Assembly: GCA_013398615.1 (NCBI GenBank)
Contig: VZSR01000514.1
Location: 9,702,174 to 9,766,173 of the forward strand
Reading direction: 5' to 3'
Source: Brachypodius melanocephalos
Lineage: Eukaryota > Chordata > Aves > Passeriformes > Pycnonotidae
DNA: 64,000 bases
The notes below the pieces were generated by a model, which had not been told where the DNA came from, ran no database searches, and saw only the letters and a list, made by a program, of their open reading frames with translations. Shown one piece after another: positions 28,301 to 38,310 of this stretch. The translations under genes were made by a program, and so were the position numbers. Position 1 is the first letter of the stretch. Each line of letters begins with the position of its first letter.

Positions 28301-29270
28301 CCATTTGGGAATGTCTCCAGAGCTCCATCCTTTAACATATTTCCTAAATCTAAACATTCAAAGATTTTTGCATTCCTTCTAGATACTCTGAAATGATAAC
28401 AAATATTTCTATTTTCCTTTTTAAATGTAGGCACAGGGTTGGGTTTTGGTTTGGTTTTTTGTTTGGTTTGTTTTTTTTTTTTTAGCTTCTTCAAGTTGTG
28501 TAATGTAATACGGTGGATTTTATAGAGATATCCTTATCTTTTTAATAAATCTTTATTAATAGCTTACTTTATTTTATGAGCTTAAAAGTTACAACGCTAG
28601 CTGTTAGCCAGAGCCTCCATACACTCCAGCTCTTGAACACCTTTTTACTGGCTGTGTGGGTGACACAATCACATGCCAGTGGATGAGCCAAGGGGTTTTC
28701 TCTGGAGCTCGTGCCAGTTTTGGGCTTGAATGTTGCCTCAGTGCAGCTGGGAGTTCCAGGTGATACCTGACCTGGCACAGCACCTGCCAGGGCAAGAGTG
28801 GGCTGGGGAAAATATTAACCCCATGTGAAACGATCAGCTGAGGTTGTGCTGGCTCTGTCCTGTGTGTCACAGGCTTGTGGCAGTTTCCACCTTGCACTGA
28901 GAGTCCCTGTAATTCCTCCTCTGGTGTAAAGCACCACATTTCAGACACTGCTGCTTGGATGTCCCCCTGCAGAGCTGTTCTTCCTGTGAAAAACCCTGGT
29001 CTAGGCCACCTGTGTGGGCATCCCCATGGGCTACACCCAAAGGTGGGTACCAGAGAGGGGTTGAGGGCTGGTGACACCAGCAGTGGGACTGTCACCACCT
29101 GTGACACTGCTTGGACCAGCTGGAGAAACCCAGAGTGCCATCACCAAGGGATTCCCCAGCTTGGGAAATATCAGCCACAGCTAAGTCAGAAGGGTGTGCC
29201 AAGGGCAGGGCATTGCCACATACTTTGGGATCTTGCTATAACTGAATAAAACATTTTTTAACTTTCCCTC
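25371..29270. other. Intergenic stretch without a recognised gene
   Basis: It contains simple A and T runs (for example 19 A at 26,838-26,856), the 22-bp-period duplication and a T/G run near 28.44-28.48 kb. No splice-bounded frame looks like a known protein. Confidence 0.7.
26441..26479 (+). repeat. Short tandem duplication, 22-bp period
   Basis: TGCTTTTAACAAAACTG occurs at 26,441-26,457 and again at 26,463-26,479. It is a simple local duplication with no coding or regulatory meaning that I can support. Confidence 0.85.
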
Positions 29271-29375
29271 TGTCGTGGTTTAACCCCAGCCACCAACCAA
29301 GCCCCACACAGCTCACTCCCCATCAGAGAGGCAGGGGAGAGAATCCAAAGGATAAAATCAGGTTTGGTGAATTGA
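29271..29375 (+). mobile_element. Endogenous retrovirus LTR fragment (passerine type, truncated)
   Basis: It starts TGTCGTGGTTTAACCCCAGC, followed by CACCAACCAAGCC and a purine-rich GGCAGGGGAGAGAATCC stretch. That order matches the 5' end of an LTR family I recall as common in songbirds. Resemblance fades after about 100 bases. There is no internal region, gene or second LTR nearby. The family name and right edge are uncertain. Confidence 0.6.
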
Positions 29376-32300
29376 TTTAGTGCATGACTTTGTGTTCCAT
29401 CTGTTCTGGTGGCCCCTCAGGACAGGAGAGGCTGGAGGGAGTTCCTGTGCCCCAAAGCCAGCTCAGGTCAGGTCACTGCTGCCCTGCAACTGCTTCTTGT
29501 AGGGCTTCTCCTCCACTGGTTCAGGTTGTTCCTGCTGTAGTAGTTCCTGTGAAATACAGCCCAAATCATGGATTATAACAATTTAAAAGGCACATCCACC
29601 AGACTCTCCAGCCCCAGCCCTTTCAGGACCAGGACTTGCAGCAAAGTATAATGTTATAGCTCCTGGTAAAAGCACAGATGAGAGCACCTTCAACCCCCAG
29701 CTTTACTCTGCACTGTGCTGGCTAATATAAATGTAAATCACCTCTGTAACAGAGTGCATAGTGAAACATGAAACAAATAAAACACACAAAACAGCGAGCC
29801 TCTGCCTCTCATCCTGCCCAATGACAGCAGCAAGGCACTGTCCTGACCTGACTGCAGCAGCCCTGTGAGCTGAAAGCCCCCCGGGCGCTTTGCATATATT
29901 TCAGTGCAGAATACGCCCTTTTCTGAAGAAGATTAAGCTCTCATCTTTTAAGCTTTGAAATGAAATGAAAGCATTTCAATCTTTTTATTGCAGGGACATT
30001 GTCTTTTAAAGACAATTCACTTTTTTTTTTTTTTCTTAATGTGGAATGGTTTTAGGTCAAAAAAGACAAAAGCAGGGAAGAGGGGTTTTATTTGTTTTTC
30101 TGCTAGTAAACTTTACATCTAGGAAGACAGAAGAAAAATAAAAATTCACTGTTTGGTAGAAAATGAGGAATCACCATATGTATTTTAGTATAATGCTATG
30201 TACATAGAAATGAGGAAAACAAGTGCAACATAAGAATATTAAACTCCTAACGAACTCAAAGTGTTTAAATATGGCTTTCAGAGTATTTAAAAGGCTGGGA
30301 AATTGCTTCATCACTGTGTATCAATGCTATCCACAGCAGTTACATCAGGGTGCTTTTCTACTTCAACATCAAATTAATAACAAGATCCAGAGACTGGCAG
30401 CTGAAGCTGAACAAACTCAACCTCCACATGAGATTAAATTTCCAAGCTCTGTCAACATCATTTCACCAGAAGAGATGAAGTTTTAGCTTTAAAATGCATA
30501 TTGCAAATATGATTTAAAGCAGCTTTTGAATGAAACTAACTCCTCATATGTGCAGGGATTTTAATGCTCCTGCTCCTTTCCTCCCCATGGGAGGCACAGA
30601 GAGGTTTTGTCTGCGTTGCCCTCAAGGTGCCCATCACATCAGAATTCTGCTGTGAGGCACTGACTGGAGGGAAACCTTCTGAAATGCTTTGGCTGATTAC
30701 TTGAAGGGATGGAGAGAAGGTTTTTCCTTCATCATCCATTAGGCTTGCTCAGGAATCAGTGTCACCTTCTCAAGGTTCAGAAACTGGCCATAAACAAGGT
30801 TCTAGTCCTGAGGTGGACAGGGCAACCTCATTTCGTGCTCATGTTTCCAGTCTCAGAACTGGAAACCCTGAAAGAACAAGGGTTGTTCTTCCCCAGGTCA
30901 CACCGGCTGGAGCCTTGGTGGATTTTTGATCTCTCTCTCTCTGTTATGGCAAATAATTTAATTAGGTAATATATACTACGTAATTAGCCCCATGCCACTG
31001 CAGTAAACTCAGACATTTATCCTCTGGGATGGATTTTAATGGCTGAAAAGCTTTCCTTGGTTGCTAACACTGAAGGTGTCAGCAGAGTAATGACCTTGCC
31101 TGGCCACAGCCTCTAAGCAAAGCAGCCCCATTGAGGTCAGCAACACCCCTCTTAAAATAGTGCACAGGAGGCATACTGCATGTGGATGGAATTTGCAATA
31201 TTGAACCCATAAAAACAGAATATAGTGACAGCATTTTGCTCTGCACTCAGTAATTCACTGGCCAGGCTTTTTTCCTGTTTTCCACGGCAACATAACTGTT
31301 AGTTTTAACAAAACCGTTTTGTCCCAGGCCGAATTAATTTCTTTAGAGCAATGAAGTGAGGTTTTGTTCACAGCTCTTTATTTCTGCGTATCTATAAAGC
31401 TGCTGAACTTCCTCTGCTGGGTAAAATTATCCATCATGAAAATGCAGCTAGGAATTTCAGAATTTTTTTGGAATTTTTTGATATTTCTGCTCCTTTGCCA
31501 AGACATGCAAGTTGTGTATTTATATTTACAAGATATCTATGTGATTTGCAGATTTCTAGGTTTACATTTATATGGATAGATACATGCTACTCCCCTAACA
31601 CTGCTGTTCCACTGGGAGTTTCTACACCTTGTGAAATAAACACTTGTTCTTAGGGGTGCATATTGCTGCAGGTCACCCACCAATGCTATTTTTCATGGTC
31701 TGTATGCTGAGCAACTGAAATCCCAGCAGGAACTGATGTCCAAACCCTCCTACCTGTTCCAGTGATGAGAATCACAAGCAGGTTCTGAGTGAAGGACTGG
31801 CACAGCAGAGGCCTGCCAACGTTTTTTGCCAGACATGAAGACTTGTGGGGATACCTGCCAGCGTTTGAGAACTATGAATAGAGACAACTGGAGAGGAAAT
31901 AAGTGTCTGTCTCATAATTCTGCTGGAATATACTGGGCTCTGGACCAATTTCTACACCGAAGTCAGTGGCATTGCATGGAGAAGAAACCAGTGCAGACTT
32001 TGTGCTTGAATATTTTTAGACATGGCAGGGTAGGTGAAATATAGATTCTGTCCTTTGTAATCTCTGTAATCCAGAATAGGAATGTCCCTGGATCACCCAG
32101 TCACTTCACACCCAAAGTTTACCTGTTTGTCATCACAATCACTTTTAACTGTTGTATTTGCACATTCCACAGAGAGGAATACCGAAAATACTGAGCTGTT
32201 TCAGAGCCTGGGGCTCAGCTGAGCTTTAAGTAGCCTCTGTACCACTACAGTTCATAACACTGGAACTGTGAGAAGCTTTCTACTGAAAGCAAGTTTTGCT

Positions 32301-33831
32301 TTAAGTTGGGGCATTAGAGATAACTGTATTTATGTCTTGGACATCAAAGATTCACAACTCTTCATCTTTTGGTTCTCCACGTGTGAATTTCATGAAAACA
32401 CTTTTGTGAACAGCACAAATGATAGAATATACCTATATTAAAGCGTTTGTGTCTCAGTTTAAGCAAAGATAGTTCCTTATACACTTGCTTGTCTCCTCAC
32501 TAAATTGGGAGAATTAGGCATACTAAAAGCAGAGTTGCAGTAGTGTTCCATGATAGAAACTACGGTAAAGTACAGTATGAGGTTTGCTACCAAATTCCGA
32601 TAAAATATACTCCTTCTTTTAAATGTAATCATCTTTTTAGCCTTTCCTGAGGCCTACTCTCAGAATATATGGTTATTCAAACCTTGTGTGGGAGGCCGGA
32701 GAAAATATTTGCAAGTTAAGGCATATCAGACTGCAGGCTGCTGTAGTTTTCATGCGTTGTGGAACGGCTTTTGATTGCACGGCTTTTTGAGCGCAAAAAG
32801 GGGTGTGCGATTTTGTAAAAGGCTCTTCCACGCGCAGTGTGATGGCAGGACACATCATCCTGCAGTCATTTAATAGCTGCCACAGCCCCGAGAGTTCTGT
32901 CAGGATGAGAAATGTCAATTTGGAACTTTAGTGGGGGAGAGACGTGGTGCCGCCCGCTGTCAATTGTCCTGCGTTAACTCCAGTAAAACACTGTTCAGTG
33001 AAAAACGACAAAAAAGAAAAAAAAAAAGTATGAATAATTGTGAATGGAGTCCAAACTGACAAAGCTCCTGGCTCGTGCAGCTGCAGAGTGTGTGACCTCT
33101 CCGGGGTTTGATAGGGAAAAGTTGCCATGGGAATGGTGCGGCATTGTTTGCGGGTGACTTCAGCTTTTATTGTTGTGCTCTGATTACAGCTTTTGTTTCA
33201 CTGTGAAGTATGGTTGTTACACGCCAGCTTGAAACAAAGATGCATTTACAGGCAGCGGCAGAGTTCAAATGATTTCCATAATTAGAGATATGGCTGCTTT
33301 AAGCAAGAGAATTAAAAAAAAAAAAAAAATCTGTGTTGCTACTTCGGAAAACACAAAGTTTTTCAGTATAAATTTAGTATCTGCTTAGAAAAGAAGTAAC
33401 TTCCTGGTAAAACTGGTTAAACACCATTATGGGAAATTGTCGTTTGCTACTAGGACCGATGGCAAAAGGCTGTGAGGCAGCACCTGAGCCTCCAGGTAGA
33501 GATAGTTCAGCTGTGGGATTTATAGACCTCGAGTTTTTTGCCACATTAGCAAAGAATACATGGTCATATATCAACATCTTGATTTACTACATCCTTAAAG
33601 CTTGTTAGCTCCAGGATGTCCTTGAGCAAGGGAAGCCAAGTGTGCTGTGTGTTGTAAGGGCACTGCTGAATCATATTCAATTTGCCATCAGCCAGGACCC
33701 TCCCAGTCCCCTTCCAGGGCGCTGCTCTCCCGTGTCATTCCAGAATCTGTCCCTACATCCAGGTTGATCTATCCCAGACGCAGAATCGGGCACTTGGCTT
33801 GTTAAACACCATGTGGCTGGTGGATGCCATT
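29376..33831. other. Intergenic stretch upstream of PLEKHA1
   Basis: No gene is recognised. The last part, about 32.68-33.27 kb, keeps many CpG dinucleotides in an otherwise AT-balanced sequence and may be a proximal regulatory element of PLEKHA1. Confidence 0.65.
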
Positions 33832-34058
33832 TCATAGAACCATAGACCACAAAACCGTTTGGGTTGGAAGGGACTCAAAGCTCATCCAGTGCCACCCTCT
33901 GCCATGGGCAGGGACACCTTCCACCATCCCACGTCGCTCCAAGCTCCGTCCAGCCTGGCCTTGGGTACTTCCAAGGATGAGGCACCCACAGCTTCTCTGG
34001 GCCAGGCCGTTCCCACCCTCACAGGGAAGAATTTCTCCACAATACGCAACATTTCCTT
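33832..34058 (-). mobile_element. CR1 LINE 3' fragment (copy 3) next to the promoter
   Basis: It begins TCATAGAACCATAGA, then CCGTTTGGGTTGGAAGGGAC, and continues with GCCATGGGCAGGGACACCTT and CACAGCTTCTCTGGGCCAGG. It ends about 50 bases before the first ZNF143-type motif of the PLEKHA1 promoter, so the insertion defines the upstream edge of the promoter region. Confidence 0.92.
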
Positions 34059-34108
34059 CCCTGCTGTGGCCTCCCCATTAAACATGAGATTAAACCCCCA
34101 GTAACTGG

Positions 34109-34350
34109 ACTACAATTCCCACCATGCCCCGCGCCTCGCCCCTGGCTCCGCGCCGTACTACATGTCCCGGCAGGCCGCGGGGCAGCGCGGGCGGTGGCGC
34201 GGCGGCGCATGCGCAGTGCGGGTCCCGGCGGTGCGGACGGAGGCGGCGGGACCAGCCCGTTCCCGGTGCGGGGAGCGGGAGCGGGGCCGGGAGCGGGCTC
34301 GGGGAGCGCCCGGCTCTCCTCACGGGGCTCCCGCACTGCCACCACTCCAG
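34109..34350 (+). promoter_or_regulatory. PLEKHA1 core promoter with ZNF143-type and NRF1 motifs
   Basis: Two ACTACAnnTCCC elements lie in tandem: ACTACAATTCCCACCATGC at 34,109-34,127 and ACTACATGTCCCGGCAGG starting at 34,157. These match the extended ZNF143/THAP11 (Staf) site, and the first is nearly identical to consensus. A palindromic NRF1 motif, GCGCATGCGC, follows at 34,205-34,214. No TATA box is evident, which fits a housekeeping-type dispersed CpG promoter. The motifs are read directly; factor binding is inferred. Confidence 0.75.
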
Positions 34351-34910
34351 TAAGTGCCTCGGCCCGGGGCGGGGCTCGGCCCGCCCTTGGTGATGCCCTT
34401 CCTTCCGCGCCTGCCCGGTGTGTGACCGCGCAGGGCACTATCCTGCTCCCTTCTCCCTCCTTTTTTCCTTTCCGTTTTCCCTGGAAGGCGCTCGGCGGCG
34501 CGGAGGCTCTGCCCGTGGGGCCGGCGCGGTGTTGGGTGCCCCAGTGGCGCAGGCAGGGCGCTGTCACAGCCCCAGAGGTAAGAGGAGAGGTGATCTCATT
34601 GCTCGTCACGGTCTGTGCTCCCCGCGCTCGCCGCGGCCGCCCCGGTGTGTGAGCACGGCGGGCGGGAGCGATGTTATCTGGGCAGAGCCCGCAGGGATGG
34701 TGCCTGCCAGGGTGTGGGCTCCCCGGGCAGCCTCCCTGGGCTCGCCTCGCCTTTGGGATCCCCGTCCCAGCTGCCGCCCCCAGGAGAGCGCGGTGGGGCT
34801 GGGACAGCCAGCACGGAGTGCCGGTTTTGCTTTTAGCTTTGGAAGGCGCAAGTTTTGGAGAGGGATGTGTGGGGAGGCGGTTGGCACGCTCTGAGCCGCG
34901 TTCTGGGTTA
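34120..34910. other. CpG island at the PLEKHA1 5' end
   Basis: About 800 bases are very rich in G+C and CpG, in sharp contrast to the AT-rich sequence on both sides. The island covers the promoter, the leader exon and the first few hundred bases of intron 1. Long open frames on both strands here reflect the lack of AT-rich stop codons and show no domain I recognise. Confidence 0.85.
34180..34349 (+). other. PLEKHA1: PLEKHA1 5' untranslated exon 1 (approximate start)
   Basis: This GC-rich stretch ends at a good splice donor (CCA before GTAAGT) and sits just downstream of promoter motifs, about 13.5 kb before the first coding exon. The transcription start is not determined; the left edge is my estimate. 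From 34,215 to the donor there is no ATG, as expected for a leader exon. A second possible donor follows at 34,578 (CAGAG before GTAAGA), which would give a longer leader. The exon is inferred from position, composition and donor, not from transcript data. Confidence 0.55.
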
Positions 34911-37900
34911 GCTGTAACCGGGGCTGGTTATTTACTGAACCGAAGTGTCTTTAAATGGGTAACTTGACTATAAATGAATGTTAAACTGTAACCACTGTTG
35001 TTATATGCGCAGTTTTTATCACCTGTAAAATTCCAGATAGGCATTTGACATGCTGCTAAACTTAACGCAGACTTAAATTCTGTATGTGTTGTGCAGCTCC
35101 CTTGGGAGGAACTAATGCATGACCTTCATTAAAGGCATTATGTTGTTGCATCAAATGTTTGCAAAGTAACATCAAGAGGACAGCAATTTTCTCTTTGGCT
35201 GGCTGCTGCTTTGAGGCCTTCTGTAAGAAAAATGTCTAATTTTCACTAAGTGTATTGTGTTTATAATCAAGCAGAACAGTCTTCAGGTGGGGAAACAGTT
35301 ATTACTTTGTTACACTGAACACCTGAATTAGGCATCAGCAGAGTGGTGTTACCTGAGTAAAGCTGAAAGGTAGAATCTTTTGAAATTTTTTTTAGATTCT
35401 TTAGAGCTATAGCTCTCCATGCTTCACCTTCTTCTCAAAGCAGAGTACTTTTAAGGAGACTGCTAGGCAGAGAGCAAGCTGAACAGCATCAACTTCTTTA
35501 ATGCCTTCTGACAAATTCCTTGCTTTCCTGACAGCGGCTGTAATATCTGTAAAGATAATTTTTCTCTTGCCCTTACCCAATCCCATACATCACCGTGCAG
35601 GACAGAGCCATATTTGACTGTACAGTTTTGGGGCCTATGATATATGAGGAGTGGCTTCTCACTGTTGAAACCAAATCAGCAGGATTTGTTGGGGATTGTG
35701 TTTTGGCTTGGTTTTTTTTGGTGGTTTGTTTGTTTCATATTTGGGGTGCATTCATTTTAATGCAGCACAAACACAATCCTAACTGAGCTGGAAGTGTGTG
35801 TAGTAGCTTTGCGTGGTTGCTGTCTCATGAGTTACTCTGTCTTATGGAACAGTGAACTTGCATTTTAGGTCCATTCAGTCTTGTTTCCTCCTACTTGTTA
35901 TTTTTAGCTGAGAGAGTCACACCAGTAACAATACATGAAACTGTCAGGTTTGTGAAGCACAGAAGTGTAGAAGTGCAGTTTTCCCCTTTGTCACATGAGG
36001 AAGTGTTAAAAGTGGGCTGAAATCTCTTTGTGGTAGAAGAGAGATGCTGGGCCTGGCTGATATTTGGAGAAGAGTCTTTTAATTCAGGGATAGATAAGCA
36101 CTGATGCAGAAAGTGATAATTCAAGAAATAATACATGGAGGTTTTATGTTTCCTGGATATCAGTGAGTGCTACAGTGCTGGAGCCAGCTTTGCATAAAAT
36201 ATCAACCTTTGTGTGCCTCATTGAGTTCTCTTTGCAGTTATCAAACATGATTTGATTTTATGAGTGTGGAAGATTTAATTCCAGGTTCATAAATTTTAAA
36301 GACATCTATTTTCTTGAGCTATTTCTCTGCTTTAAAACTACATTTGGCCTCATATTCCATTGCATAGCTCTGCATTTTAAGGGTGAAATTAAAGCAAAAG
36401 GTGCACAGTGGGTCACTGGCAGATGCAATGCAGTGCTGAGATGTTTCAGAGGAGCAGATGCTTTCACACAAATTAGGGAATAGTCGAAGAATAATAATTG
36501 TATAAAGAAAATAGGCAGCATCTTCATGCTTTCCCTCCTCCTTCTCTCCTCCTGTATTTATTTTTTCCTCAAGAGTAGTAGCTGAGTGACAGAAGACAGA
36601 CACACACATGGGAATACAGAAGGCATGTGCATGAGGAAGAGACCTGAATGCAGGAACTTTTCCTGCCTTGTTTTTTTCCAGGTAGCTGGGGCTTGTTCCA
36701 GAAGGCAGCAGAGCTATCTAAGCTCAAATAAAGGCTGACTGCATGTCAGAGAGTTGGTGTGGAAGAGAGGAAGTGCAGAAGTCAGTTTTTATTGACTGTA
36801 ACAGATTAGAAAGAACTTGAGGACATTACTGAAATGAGAACGGATCTCTGCTTGTAACACAGTCTCCAGTGCAGTGTTGGATGTAGCCCAAACTGCCAGG
36901 CCTGCAAGATTCTTAATCTATTTTAGTAGATTTAGAATTCCATCGATGTCTTTATTACTGACTGTTCCTGGTTATTTAAGCTGACAGATATCATAGTAAA
37001 TGCAGTTCCTGCAAAGTGCAGCAAACCAGCAGTGTTGGGGACTGAGTACATGTTCTAATGAGAATTTCCCTTGCATGCTCTGCTGTGCTTTTGGATGTAT
37101 CCAGCTCTCCATCAGTGTTTAGACAAACAATAGCTTGTGATATGAGAGCATGTATCTGTCTTGCAAGAAGAGTTTTGGCAGGGTTTGTTGGTTTGGTTTT
37201 GGTTTTTTTTTTCACTGATAGTTATGAACAATAGGAACAGTCTTAGAAAATACTTACTGAGATTTGGAGCCAAGTGAACCTTTGTGCATTTGTATAATTG
37301 CATGAAAATACAGGATAGTAAGTTATTTCAGTGCCAAAATGGGAATTTAGGTAACTGGCTTTAGAATAAAACATTTTTACAGCGTGGAATGAGTGCTTAA
37401 GAAGTCACCAAGAAATTATATAAAGAAACATAACAGTCAGTACATGTATTCTTTTGGTTTTGAAACTAAATGCAGTGGGGCATGGCCAGAAGCATTGCTG
37501 TCAATGATTTATAAAATTATATAAGAAACCTAAATATCATAATCCTGGTGAGCTTATTTGACATATGAAAATAATGTAACTGCTTTAAAGAAGTTGCCTG
37601 CTGAAGAGGTCTGAGTGACAAGAATGGTTCAGGTTTTGAATTTACACTTCAGTGCAGAGAATCACTGAAATGAGTTGGAGATGTGGCTGAGCTGCTTCAA
37701 AATTTTTTCTGTTCTTTCACTGATCTTTCAAATTAGGACTTTGAAAAGATAGAGGTCTAAGGTCATCTTGATGCATACTGTACCCTAAGTGTGAGAAATA
37801 TTTAGGTACGTGTTGGTATAGGGCTCAATTCTATAAATAATACTTTCCTCTCAGTGCTAGGTAAAGCAGCAGGGTTTTGTTGCTGTTGAGGAAGGAAGCT

Positions 37901-38180
37901 GGTTCATTGTCTCAGCACTAAGCAGCATTTTCTCCCTCCAGGGACTTGCAGAAGCATCTAGAATGTGTAGGTGTTTCTTTAATCTTGGAGAAGGAACTTA
38001 TTAAGCTTTCTGGTGCAGAACTGTATGAGCCACTTACTCTTAACAGATGTTATCTGCACAAGTAGGTAGTTGCAGGTCTGGTAGACATTTGTGGCATTCA
38101 ACAGTTTAAACAGTTTTCAGGTTTGAACATATGCCTTTGCCTTAAAATCTGAATAGTTTCAGGTATTTTATGTAGAAGAA

Positions 38181-38310
38181 AGGTGGCTCAATAGTGAGGT
38201 TGCTGCTCTGGGACTTGGGAAACAGGTTCAGCTCACTGTGTTGCCAAAAAGCTTCCTGTGTGGCCTGGGACAAGCTGCTTCTGTGTCCCTCCATTCTCAT
38301 AGTGAGAATC
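38181..38310 (+). mobile_element. MIR/CORE-SINE-like relic in intron 1
   Basis: The words GCTCTGGGACTTGGGAAAC, AGGTTCAGCTCACTG, AGCTTCCTGTGTGGCC and GGGACAAGCTGCTTCTGTG occur in the order and spacing of the tRNA-derived MIR/CORE-SINE class. The GGTTCAGCTC word resembles a decayed Pol III B box. The element is old and certainly inactive; the exact family cannot be set by eye. Confidence 0.55.

Noticed and set aside
30223..30486. 87-residue frame that could be an exon of an upstream gene
   Set aside because: No family resemblance to BTBD16, TACC2 or any protein I know, and no paired acceptor and donor in phase.
34019..34609. 196-residue open frame on the minus strand across the promoter
   Set aside because: It is Pro/Ala/Arg-rich sequence from the CpG island running into CR1, as expected when stop codons are rare. 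There is no recognisable protein.
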